This document shows positions 35,721 to 44,607 of a stretch of 64,000 bases of DNA, in pieces. Source of the stretch: Pseudochryseolinea flava. Its GTDB lineage: Bacteria; Bacteroidota; Bacteroidia; Cytophagales; Cyclobacteriaceae. Location: assembly GCF_003286915.1 (NCBI RefSeq), contig NZ_QMFY01000002.1:434001-498000 (forward strand). Reading direction: 5' to 3'. Within the stretch, counting starts at the first letter, position 1. Each line of letters begins with the position of its first letter. The notes below the pieces were generated by a model, which worked only from the letters and a program-made list of their open reading frames with translations, was not told the origin of the DNA and did not search any database. Both the position numbers and the translations under genes were made by a program.

Positions 35721-37214
35721 TTAGTCTACATATCCGTCGTTTTGTTTTACAATTCCATTCGCCTGTATCACCACCGACGCAGGGATTGGAAATAACACCT
35801 CACCCGGATCAGCATCCTTCCCACGCGTAACGGCATTGGCGATGAATTTGCCATGGCGTACTAAATCTTGACGGCGCGTTCCTTCGGCATACAATTCACG
35901 AGCACGCTCATCCAGGATCGCCTCGCGAAACTGCTCCTTCGTCATTCCTTCAAAGTCGTCCACTCCTGCACGCGCGCGAATTTCATTTACGAATTCATAC
36001 GCATCACTCGGACCGCGTTGTTCATTGATTGCCTCCGCTACAGATAAATAAACTTCCCCCAGTCGAAATATTACAACATCGTCGGGATAGCTGGGACCAG
36101 GGCCGGTGATCCCCGTATATTTCAACGGTATGGCACCGCGCAATCCGTTGGTGCGATCTGTGATCGTTCCAGATGTGTTCGTATAAGATGAAATGATTGT
36201 TGTCGTTCTTCTAAGGTCATCCGATTCAAATTTGTCGAAGAAATTCCAAGGCATTGAATAACCGTACCAACCACCACCGCGGGCAATGATCGGCGACGAT
36301 GCGTAGTTGTCGGGGAACACGTGTTGAGGATACCAATTCGGCGCGGCAGTACTCGACGATACCGCGAAAATCACTTCCTTGTTTCTTTCATTCTTAAAGA
36401 TATCGGCATAGTTATCCTGAAGTTCATAGGGCATTGCCAGAATCTCTTTGCCTACAGCTTCGGCTTTTTCCCATTGCTTAGTATGCATGTAGAGCCTTAA
36501 CAAAATCATGCGCGCTGTCCCCTGCGAAACACGTCCCCAATTTGGCGCATCATCGTTATACATCGATGCAAGATCGGGCATTGCCTCTACCAGATCTTTT
36601 TCGATTTGCGATAGATACGTTGCATCATCCATACGCGGCTCAATCACCGTGCTTGTCAATGTAGCCGGATCAACTTTCGCATTTACTGGACCGAAGAAAT
36701 CGTACATGATATACATCAACCAAGCACGAAGTGTTTTTGCTTGCGCGATGTATTTATTCTTGACAGCATCCGACACGAAGGTAGACTTGCTCATGTTATC
36801 GATCGCCGACGTTGCTCTTGCGATGTAGCGAATTTTGAAGTACACCGTTTCATTTGTGCCTTGCCAGGTTGCAGGTCCCCAATTAAACGATTCCAAATTT
36901 GCATCCCAACCGTTCTCTATCTCATCGGTCGTCAGCATGGAACGCAGTAAGTACGTGCGATTGTTTGCATTAAACAGCGACGGATAATACACGCCGTCCC
37001 CAGTATCTTCTGTACCCCAGTCAGAAGTGAATGGATTGTAAAGGGCAACGACGGCCGAATTAAAATCATCTTCACTCTGATAAAAATTCGATGGCGTTAG
37101 CTCTGAATAGACTTTGGTATCCAATTCGTTTTCGCATGCCGTGAGCGCGAAAAGACCGAACATCATCACGACGCCACGTTGAAATGATTGTTTACTATAT
37201 TTTAAGAAATTCAT
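35721..37214 (-). CDS. SusD/RagB family lipoprotein, galactan locus A
   Basis: This 497-residue SusD homologue has the lipoprotein signal ending GLFALTAC (C27), the helical KNKYIAQAKTLRAWLMYIMY core, and the C-terminal RARELYAEGTRRQDLVRHGK motif. It pairs with the SusC gene 15 bp upstream. With the GH53 and GH-A enzymes encoded nearby, its ligand is most likely beta-galactan oligosaccharides. A terminator follows. Confidence 0.95.
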   Translation of the reverse strand: MNFLKYSKQSFQRGVVMMFGLFALTACENELDTKVYSELTPSNFYQSEDDFNSAVVALYNPFTSDWGTEDTGDGVYYPSLFNANNRTYLLRSMLTTDEIENGWDANLESFNWGPATWQGTNETVYFKIRYIARATSAIDNMSKSTFVSDAVKNKYIAQAKTLRAWLMYIMYDFFGPVNAKVDPATLTSTVIEPRMDDATYLSQIEKDLVEAMPDLASMYNDDAPNWGRVSQGTARMILLRLYMHTKQWEKAEAVGKEILAMPYELQDNYADIFKNERNKEVIFAVSSSTAAPNWYPQHVFPDNYASSPIIARGGGWYGYSMPWNFFDKFESDDLRRTTTIISSYTNTSGTITDRTNGLRGAIPLKYTGITGPGPSYPDDVVIFRLGEVYLSVAEAINEQRGPSDAYEFVNEIRARAGVDDFEGMTKEQFREAILDERARELYAEGTRRQDLVRHGKFIANAVTRGKDADPGEVLFPIPASVVIQANGIVKQNDGYVD

Positions 37215-37229
37215 ATTGATCTCGTTTTA

Positions 37230-40200
37230 TTAAAAGCCAAGGTTAACACCGATTGTAGTCGACAATGCTTGTGGATATGGATTCGTTTCCAAAATTTCAG
37301 GATCAAAGCCATCGAAGTTGGTGATCTTCGCCACATTTTGCACGTCGAAGAAAATTCTCGCGGAACGTATGAACGTCTTGGCAAGTGCGGCATCTGAAAA
37401 ATTATAGCCAAGCGTGATGTTTCTCAAGCGTATGAAGTTTGCTTTCTGCAAGTAGAAATCATTTGCACCCGATGGATTATTTCCGCTATATGCGTCCGGC
37501 GCAACACCTGGTAACGTTCCAATAGGACGATCGTATGTCCACACATCTCTAATTTGAACAGGTACATTCTGAATATTGCTTAGCGCAAGACGACGCCCTG
37601 GTGTAGCCGGGTCAAACCCTTGGCCAATGGAATTTGTTGACGCAACGTTACCCGTATACGCATACACGAATAGATTCAAATCAAAATTCTTATAGCGGAA
37701 TGTATTCGCCAGACCGAAATTCCATTTTGGCGCGCTTTGTCCAAGCAATACAATGTCTTTGCTATCCAAAACGCCATCGCCGTTGTCATCGAGGTATTTG
37801 ATGTTTCCAGGTTTTGCATTTGGCATGTACGAAGGAATTTCTTCTGTACTTTGAATGATACCATCGGTTTTCCATCCATAAATCGCCGTGTACGGATCGC
37901 CATCGTTGATCCATGGATTTACGGACGCCCATGGATTTCCTTCTACCCATTCACTTCGCGATGTCGACGCATTAAACGTTGTATTCCAACTCAGTGCACC
38001 TTCGAGATTGTTTGAATTGATGAGCAACTCTACGCCTTCGCTCCTGGTTGTACCACTGTTAATCAACAAGCGACTCACATCATTATTCAACGGCAAGTTC
38101 GTGTACGCGAGGAGATCTTTTGCCGACCTTCTGTAAACGTCCAATGATCCAGAAATGCGATTGCTGAGTATTCCAAAGTCTAAACCGACATTGATCGTCT
38201 CATTCGTTTCCCAAGTCAGATTAGGATTCGCCAACTGCGTGAGTGCGACACCGCCGTATAAAATATTCCCAATGGGATAAGGATAATTTCCGCCATATAA
38301 TGAAAGTGCACTTCCCGACACCGTTGCATTTCCCGTTTGACCGAAACCAGCACGCAACTTAAGATCAGACACCACGGCGGCGCCAGCCATAAATCCTTCA
38401 TTGCTGATCTTCCATGCAACTGAAGCTCCTGGAAAAAATCCATACTTCTTGTTTTCGGCGAAGTAGCTGTCGCCGTCATTTCTGCCGGTAAGTGTCAGTA
38501 TGTAACGATCATTAAAGCTATAGTTGATTCTGAAAAATTGAGACAAGCGCTTGCGTTCCGTTCGCCACGATCCTAACGATGTTTGTGTGAGATCTCTCGC
38601 TGCACCAAGATTGTCGCCACCGAACGCATCGGTAGGAAAATCAACTGCTTCAACTTCCATTAGATTAGTTGCTGTTCTATAAATTCCAAATCCAGCCACG
38701 ATATCAAACGCGCTTTTGTTAATCGTTTTTGAAAACGTCAGGTAAGACTCCGCAATGTAGTTCGAGATATTCGAATTGCTTTTCTGGGCCATACCATTTG
38801 GCAGCTGGAAATTTTGCGCTGCACGTGGCAAATAAAAGTCGCGTTGCGCATTTTGACGATCCGCTCCTACCAGCGCAGTGAGTTTCAAATGCTCGAGTAT
38901 CTTCACTTCCACAGTTGGTGTGATGATCACGCGTGTAGTGGTCGCGTTGTCGTCCATGATCAAGAACGCTGCTGGATTTGTGATTTGCGTATCAAAGGTT
39001 TTAGTAAATCGACCATTGTCGTCGTATACCGATCGCGTTGGCGAAAATGCAAACGCAGACTGCAACATATTGTACTTCTCAACACCACCCGAGTTTGCAC
39101 CTGATGTAACGTTGCTATTGTCAATTTGACTGCCTGTTACATTCAGCTTGAAGTTAACGCGGCTACCAATGCGCTGATCGAAATTGACACGCGCCGTGTA
39201 CCGCGTAAAGTCAGAGTTTTCTAGAATTCCTTTGTTATTGAAATAATTCAGAGCGACGTAAAGCTGGCTGTTGTCGTTTCCACTGGAGATTGACAAATTA
39301 TGTTCATTGATTTTCCCGTTACGCATGAGCATATCGAGCCAATCTGTTCCGTTTCCCGATGCTTGAATTTCTGACTCTGAAAAAGTTGGCGCGAACGCTG
39401 CTACCGAGTTAGGATCTGTGTTTCCATAAGGCGCAAGGTTGTTGTTCAATAGATAGAGATCGTGGGCGAGACGGTTATGCTCTTGCATAAACTCCTTTGC
39501 TTGAAAAACCTCGATATATTTCTTGGGTGTTTGAACCGTATAACTTCCGCGATACTCAATTTTCGGAGCACCTTTTTTACCGCGCTTAGTTGTAATGAGA
39601 ATAACACCGTTGGCAGCATTCGCGCCGTAAATAGCTGTAGCACTAGCATCTTTTAAAATATCAATCGATTCAATGTCGGAAGGATTGATTGCGTTCAGTG
39701 GATTGCGATCTACACCACCGCTAAAGCCGATCTTGCCATCCGACAGAGAACGCTCCGCAGAAGCATTGTTAAATATAGGAACACCATCAATTACATAGAG
39801 TGGCGAATTGTTTCCAAGCGGTGAAATGGCGTTGCGCACATTTATTTGAAGTCCACCTCCAGGTTGCGCACTTCGCTGCGACACATTTAATCCGGGAACG
39901 CGTCCGGTGAGAAGCTGATCAACTGAAGTGTTGGCAACTTGAGGAAGTTCTTTCGTGGAGATGGATGTGACAGAACCGGAAATGTCTTCACGGCGCATCG
40001 TACCGTAACCAACGACAACAATTTCGCCAAGCGTTTGAATATCCGGAACAAGTGATACCGAAATAGAAGTGCGATCACCAACGACCTCTTCATGTTGACT
40101 AAATCCGATCGAACTGAATACGAGCACGGCATCTTTGACATTGTCGGGAATAGAAATCGTAAAGTTTCCATCAGCATCCGAAACCGTCCCGGTACTGCCT

Positions 40201-40337
40201 CCTTTCAAAAGCACGGCAGCCCCCGGCAATCCTGCTCCTGTTTCGTCCTGGACCTTTCCATTGACGACCTTTTGTGCTTGCGCGGTGACGCAAGTCAAAA
40301 GCAGGAAACATCCTAAGCGTAGTAAATTTTTAAGCAT
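37230..40337 (-). CDS. SusC/RagA TonB-dependent receptor, galactan locus A
   Basis: The ATG at 40337 (MLKNLLRLGCFLLLTCVTAQ) gives a normal signal peptide and about 1035 residues; the ATG at 40367 adds ten residues that lie inside the likely control region. Domains are carboxypeptidase-regulatory-like (VVNGKVQDETGAGLPGAAVL), plug with GANAANGVILITT, and a C-terminal barrel ending in LGF. The conserved element at 40371-40440 lies directly upstream, and the terminator at 40524-40560 isolates this transcript from the glycosidase genes. Confidence 0.96.
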   Translation of the reverse strand: MLKNLLRLGCFLLLTCVTAQAQKVVNGKVQDETGAGLPGAAVLLKGGSTGTVSDADGNFTISIPDNVKDAVLVFSSIGFSQHEEVVGDRTSISVSLVPDIQTLGEIVVVGYGTMRREDISGSVTSISTKELPQVANTSVDQLLTGRVPGLNVSQRSAQPGGGLQINVRNAISPLGNNSPLYVIDGVPIFNNASAERSLSDGKIGFSGGVDRNPLNAINPSDIESIDILKDASATAIYGANAANGVILITTKRGKKGAPKIEYRGSYTVQTPKKYIEVFQAKEFMQEHNRLAHDLYLLNNNLAPYGNTDPNSVAAFAPTFSESEIQASGNGTDWLDMLMRNGKINEHNLSISSGNDNSQLYVALNYFNNKGILENSDFTRYTARVNFDQRIGSRVNFKLNVTGSQIDNSNVTSGANSGGVEKYNMLQSAFAFSPTRSVYDDNGRFTKTFDTQITNPAAFLIMDDNATTTRVIITPTVEVKILEHLKLTALVGADRQNAQRDFYLPRAAQNFQLPNGMAQKSNSNISNYIAESYLTFSKTINKSAFDIVAGFGIYRTATNLMEVEAVDFPTDAFGGDNLGAARDLTQTSLGSWRTERKRLSQFFRINYSFNDRYILTLTGRNDGDSYFAENKKYGFFPGASVAWKISNEGFMAGAAVVSDLKLRAGFGQTGNATVSGSALSLYGGNYPYPIGNILYGGVALTQLANPNLTWETNETINVGLDFGILSNRISGSLDVYRRSAKDLLAYTNLPLNNDVSRLLINSGTTRSEGVELLINSNNLEGALSWNTTFNASTSRSEWVEGNPWASVNPWINDGDPYTAIYGWKTDGIIQSTEEIPSYMPNAKPGNIKYLDDNGDGVLDSKDIVLLGQSAPKWNFGLANTFRYKNFDLNLFVYAYTGNVASTNSIGQGFDPATPGRRLALSNIQNVPVQIRDVWTYDRPIGTLPGVAPDAYSGNNPSGANDFYLQKANFIRLRNITLGYNFSDAALAKTFIRSARIFFDVQNVAKITNFDGFDPEILETNPYPQALSTTIGVNLGF

Positions 40338-40370
40338 AGTAAAATTGGTTTGAGTTGTTTTACACACGAT

Positions 40371-40440
40371 TGCAAATTCGACTCAAACGATTGCAAAGAC
40401 CGAAACGAATCCTACATGAAGTGTTGCAATTCGTACATCC
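40371..40440 (-). promoter_or_regulatory. conserved 70-bp element upstream of locus A susC (copy 1)
   Basis: Reading the plus strand: TGCAAATTCGACT, CAAACGATTGC (from 40384), then TACATGAAGT (40413) and TACATCC (40434). The same blocks recur upstream of the GH53 gene with identical distances: CAAACG to TACATG 29 bp, TACATG to TACATCC 21 bp. In this copy ACGATTGCAAA is also doubled (40366 and 40387), again 21 bp apart. Two-turn spacing of direct repeats suits a dimeric AraC-type output domain, so the locus A HTCS is the likely binder; this is inferred. Confidence 0.7.
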
Positions 40441-40523
40441 CCACTTAAAAATCATGCTTTTAGTAAGAAAATTTGAGCATCAGAAAAAACGTCTCCGACA
40501 TCGGACACTTGGCTTATAAAAAC

Positions 40524-40560
40524 AAAAAAGCCTACCAGGAAGGGCTCTCTCCTGGTAGGC
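40524..40560 (-). terminator. strong terminator between glycosidase genes and susC
   Basis: GCCTACCAGGA and TCCTGGTAGGC (40530-40540 and 40550-40560) form a perfect 11-bp stem with a 9-base loop, followed on the minus strand by a T-rich tract. It ends the GH53 and GH-A transcript, so susC/susD must be transcribed from their own promoter. Confidence 0.88.
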
Positions 40561-40591
40561 AAAACTGGTTGAACTACTACTAACCGGCTAA

Positions 40592-43174
40592 CTATTTCTC
40601 AAATCGTATACTTTCAATACCAAACTTATATGAAGATTCTAACGTCTTCGCATCTAAACCTGGTCCCACAGATATCTGTAGGGTTTCTGCATTTTTAACA
40701 TCGAAGGAACCGGTTACATCTGGCTGAAAGAAATACTGTTGAAAGGTCGGATAAGGTCTTGGCAGCGTAACATGTTTTACAGGCTGGAGATTTTCAAAAG
40801 CAATTTCGTATTCATGCACATCTTGCTTTAGCGCAATCAACGCACCGTAAGTGTTACCCTGGTTGTCGACAAGTGCAACTTGCAGCGGAAAATCAGCATC
40901 GACGCTATGCGCTTTGATGACCATCTTTTTAAACGACGACAGCTCATCCTTTCGGCCGGCTACATTGGGTTTGAAATTATAGCGCAGTGAATAATCGTGC
41001 AGCGGTTGCCCCTCAAGGTTCTCTTCGTCGAGAACGAATAGTTTAGGGATTTCTTGGTACATCACCACCGATTGATCTGCCGTGGGGATGAGTTTCGATC
41101 CCTTCCTCCACTCTTTCGATACTTCTTTGGCATCCGTTGCCGCATTGAATACATAAAGGGAGTTTGATGTTGCTACCACAGCGGTGGAATACGTGTCGCC
41201 ATCAAAGCTCCAACTCAATGGTGACCCAGTACCCGACGGATAAACTTTCAAAGCCCCGTGATAGAAACTCCCGAAACAGTAGTTCAAATAACCCGGTGAA
41301 ACATCTTTAGCAGCAACGTGTGCTTCATAGGTATAACCTGAAACACGGCTCATCTTCAATGCGCGTCTAGGCCCACCGTTGTCAACATAAAGTAAAACAC
41401 TATCCGGATTTTCATTTGTGACGATCTGCGCCTTGATTGTCACGTCTTTCCCAGCAATCACTTGCCTCAAGGGATCATGGACAAGATACGATTTCTTTAA
41501 AGTAGATTTTACCGCGCCATATTCCCCGACCGTGATATTTTTGAATCTCGCATTTGCATCAAGAACAAAACCACTTCCTTTCTTGGCAAGAATATAAACA
41601 CCTGGAGTTACAGCAAAGGCTTTGCCGTCAACTGACTTTTGCAGATTGTTCTGAATGCCCTGAAGAGAAAAACTACTACCAAGATCTGGAAGATTAACTT
41701 CCATCGTCCATTCATTCCAATGAAGAACTGCTACCTCTTTGTTCAGGTTATTCTTTCCAAAGATATTGTCGACCCAAACGGCATCGGGATAAACTTCGAG
41801 TCGCCACACGCCAGCCTCGAGTTGATCTAAAAAATATGCGCCTTCTCCTTCATACTTCACCACATTGGAATTTCCATAACCTGCGATATGTTTGAGTTTA
41901 CTTGTGTTGACAGGCACGCTTGGTGTTGTATTTGTATAAAAGAATTTCGACTCTGAATTATATTCCGCCAGATCCTCTTCATAGCTCACGCGAAAGCCAT
42001 CAAATTTTGTATTGGTAGGATAAGCACCGTACTTTTTATACCGTGGAACTTGATGAAAAACTTCGCCGGCAATTTTTAGACTCAGTGCCTTTTGCGGAGC
42101 ATACAACAAGTTCATGTAATGCGTGTTGTACTCCGTATTGGCATACGCGAGAAAAGTCGGATCGTAGGCAAAATGTGTTGCCCATTGAATTCCCGCCTCG
42201 CGAAAACTTCGCGCCATGGCAGGATAAATGTATGAACGTCCTACATCTGCAGCATCAAACTCATAAACGACTTTCACCTTTGATTTAAATGCGGATACGT
42301 TATCGAAGGGCATCACGTAGCGATCCACGTTCGGAAGAAAGTTGCCGCGAAGTTCATGTTGTGCGCCAAGTCCCGTCGGATACCATTGAAATGTTCCGCC
42401 ATCGATATTCGACTTAAAGTACGTTTCACCTAGATGAATACTATGACTCACATTGTAAAGAATAGGCTTCTTGCAACCAGTCTTGCGCATGGCACTCACC
42501 ATTCGATTAATGTATTTCTCTACCTCCGCAGGTGTACCACGATGATGTGGCTCGTTTGAAATCTCGAAGCCGACGATATCCGGATCGTTCTTATAAGCAA
42601 CTCCCGTTTCAGGATTCACGTGATTCAAAAACTGATACAAATAATTTTCCTGTGCTCTTATTGCAGCTTCATTCACAAGGCACGCATCTTTTCCATACTT
42701 GTGTGAGAAGCCTGGTGTTTTCTCATCCATATCGGGATAACCATTTCCCCAGAAAGCGATGGGCGTAAGGAATATTTTGATTCCGCGTTGCTTCATCTTG
42801 TTCAACATGAAATCAAATAATCGAAAATGTTCGTTATCCAGTAAATTCCCTAGCGAATCGCTAATCTCAGTATCCCACACATGAATTCTAAACGCGTCAA
42901 AACCCAATCGCGCAAAATGATAGACATCTTGTTCGATAGCCTTTTCAATATCAACGTTTAATTTTTTTGCACTTCTATACGCATGCGCGAAGGGCGCTGT
43001 ATAATTCACACCGAATCCATACACTTCTTGTTTGGTGCTTCCCCAACGCATCACACCGGCTTTATCAACATAAACATCTTGTGTCTTCTGCGCGATGCTA
43101 TTACCTGCTATGAGCAGACAAAAAACTACCATTTGAAATCCGCGTAGGACTTCTTTCATACCCATCAAATTCAT
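40592..43174 (-). CDS. clan GH-A glycoside hydrolase (GH5/GH147-like), likely beta-galactan acting
   Basis: I chose the ATG at 43174 because AAGGAG lies seven bases before it; the ATG at 43216 would overlap the GH53 gene. The 860-residue product has a signal peptide, a TIM-barrel catalytic domain (about 35-430) with the acid/base E208 in GFEISNEPHHRG and nucleophile E305 in VVYEFDAADVG, then beta-rich domains to the C-terminus. The NEP and YEF motifs place it in clan GH-A. The family is uncertain: it could be GH5, or GH147, a beta-galactosidase family found in Bacteroides galactan loci; I cannot decide by eye. It begins 17 bp after the GH53 gene and would act on galactan fragments in the periplasm. 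Confidence 0.82.
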   Translation of the reverse strand: MNLMGMKEVLRGFQMVVFCLLIAGNSIAQKTQDVYVDKAGVMRWGSTKQEVYGFGVNYTAPFAHAYRSAKKLNVDIEKAIEQDVYHFARLGFDAFRIHVWDTEISDSLGNLLDNEHFRLFDFMLNKMKQRGIKIFLTPIAFWGNGYPDMDEKTPGFSHKYGKDACLVNEAAIRAQENYLYQFLNHVNPETGVAYKNDPDIVGFEISNEPHHRGTPAEVEKYINRMVSAMRKTGCKKPILYNVSHSIHLGETYFKSNIDGGTFQWYPTGLGAQHELRGNFLPNVDRYVMPFDNVSAFKSKVKVVYEFDAADVGRSYIYPAMARSFREAGIQWATHFAYDPTFLAYANTEYNTHYMNLLYAPQKALSLKIAGEVFHQVPRYKKYGAYPTNTKFDGFRVSYEEDLAEYNSESKFFYTNTTPSVPVNTSKLKHIAGYGNSNVVKYEGEGAYFLDQLEAGVWRLEVYPDAVWVDNIFGKNNLNKEVAVLHWNEWTMEVNLPDLGSSFSLQGIQNNLQKSVDGKAFAVTPGVYILAKKGSGFVLDANARFKNITVGEYGAVKSTLKKSYLVHDPLRQVIAGKDVTIKAQIVTNENPDSVLLYVDNGGPRRALKMSRVSGYTYEAHVAAKDVSPGYLNYCFGSFYHGALKVYPSGTGSPLSWSFDGDTYSTAVVATSNSLYVFNAATDAKEVSKEWRKGSKLIPTADQSVVMYQEIPKLFVLDEENLEGQPLHDYSLRYNFKPNVAGRKDELSSFKKMVIKAHSVDADFPLQVALVDNQGNTYGALIALKQDVHEYEIAFENLQPVKHVTLPRPYPTFQQYFFQPDVTGSFDVKNAETLQISVGPGLDAKTLESSYKFGIESIRFEK

Positions 43175-43190
43175 TTTATTACTCCTTGTG

Positions 43191-44366
43191 CTAGTATTTG
43201 TATGTGGCATAGTCAAATGCCTTCATTGCATTTCCATTATAGTTGAAGAATGCTGCATTCTCCCACGCAGAACCTGTTCCCCATAGATCTTTCATTTTCG
43301 AACTGATCCATGCAGGTTCCCAATAGATCACGCCAATACCTTTTCCGTCCTTAACTTCTTTGGTAAGCGCAACCATAAAATCATATTGACCTTGCTCCGA
43401 AAATGGATATCCACTCAATGGCGTGCCACCCAATAAATTATTATATCCATCATTGCCATTCACGGTCCATGGATACGCTGTCTCTAAAATGATCACATCC
43501 TTGTTGAACTTTGATTTGAACGCGGCCACGTTGTCTGATATCTTATTGAACGTTACGGTTGTATGCCACAGCGGATAATAAGAAAATCCAATAATATCAA
43601 AGTTTGTAACGGATGCGCTACTGGTAATATTGGTAAACCACCAGTCTACGTTTTTAGGATCGGCAACGTGCAATATAATCTTTGTTTTTACCGTCGACGT
43701 TGCCGCAACGTCACGAACAGCTTTAATCCCAGCATTGATAATCTGTCCGAGATTGCTCCATTGGCCATCGCAGCCATTCCCATTAGGAAAGCCTTCAGGT
43801 GCTTCGGAGTAAAGCATGCCGCAGTTCGATTCATTTCCAAGTTGAACAAACTCTGGCATGAGGCCTTTTGCATTTAGCATTTTAAGCGTCTTAAAGGTGT
43901 AATTGTAAACAGAATCTTTCAACACCTCGATAGAAGTAATTTCTGTCCATGCTTCTGGAATAAATTGTTTAGATGGATCTGCCCACGTATCAGAATAATG
44001 AAAATCAAGCAAGATCTTCATTCCTTCTGCACGCGCGCGCGTAATCGATTTTTCTACATCTTGATAATCGTTGTATAGTTGTGTTCCATCATCGCCATAT
44101 ACTTCTTTCGTCCAAGACGGATTATGCCAAAGTCGGAACCGGGTAAGTTTGGTACCTTTTTCAGCAAAGATCTTGTAAGGGTCTTTCGTTGTACCACCAA
44201 CTTTAAAAACTCCGTCTTTGTCGAGAACCTGGTTCACATAAGAAAGGTCCGCGCCGTACAAGAAATCATCCGTCGTGGTTACCGGAGGCTTAACCTCTTC
44301 TTGATCGGGATCCGAACTGCAACAAAACAGCAGCAATACGGAGCAAAATGTAATTTGTCTAATCAT
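43191..44366 (-). CDS. GH53 endo-beta-1,4-galactanase, surface lipoprotein
   Basis: The catalytic domain (about 35-390) shows the GH53 hallmarks: YGADLSYV, ILLDFHYSDTWADP, acid/base glutamate in FVQLGNESN and nucleophile in VIILETAYPW. The enzyme cuts beta-1,4-galactan, the side chain of pectic type I arabinogalactan. Several in-frame ATGs exist. I prefer 44366 (MIRQITFCSVLLLFCCSSD, a lipoprotein signal) or 44372, since the ATG at 44396 falls inside the conserved promoter element and would leave no room for a transcription start. Lipidation suggests attack on polymer at the cell surface. It heads the transcript that includes the GH-A enzyme and ends at 40560. Confidence 0.93.
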   Translation of the reverse strand: MIRQITFCSVLLLFCCSSDPDQEEVKPPVTTTDDFLYGADLSYVNQVLDKDGVFKVGGTTKDPYKIFAEKGTKLTRFRLWHNPSWTKEVYGDDGTQLYNDYQDVEKSITRARAEGMKILLDFHYSDTWADPSKQFIPEAWTEITSIEVLKDSVYNYTFKTLKMLNAKGLMPEFVQLGNESNCGMLYSEAPEGFPNGNGCDGQWSNLGQIINAGIKAVRDVAATSTVKTKIILHVADPKNVDWWFTNITSSASVTNFDIIGFSYYPLWHTTVTFNKISDNVAAFKSKFNKDVIILETAYPWTVNGNDGYNNLLGGTPLSGYPFSEQGQYDFMVALTKEVKDGKGIGVIYWEPAWISSKMKDLWGTGSAWENAAFFNYNGNAMKAFDYATYKY

Positions 44367-44385
44367 AGTCATCATAAAAGCTGCA

Positions 44386-44455
44386 TGCAATTTCATTTCA
44401 AACGGTTGCTGTTGTGTGAAAAAAACGTACATGAAGTAACAAAATTCATACATCC
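44386..44455 (-). promoter_or_regulatory. conserved 70-bp element upstream of GH53 (copy 2)
   Basis: Plus-strand blocks TGCAATTTCATTT, CAAACGGTTGC (from 44399), TACATGAAGT (44428) and TACATCC (44449) match copy 1 at 40371-40440 with the same spacing. Block one agrees at 15 of 19 positions through CAAACG. It lies in the 241-bp region shared with the divergent HTCS gene, so it may also control that regulator. Confidence 0.7.
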
Positions 44456-44607
44456 GATGTGGAAGATTCGCTCAATTATTGCCAAGAAAACGGCGTATCT
44501 ATCAGCATTTCAGGGAATTCAATGCAACGTTCGCAAATAGCCGCGTATCGCACGCGACGTTGGAGTTTTGACTCCGCGACGATATTCGCCACGAAGATTG
44601 TATTTTC

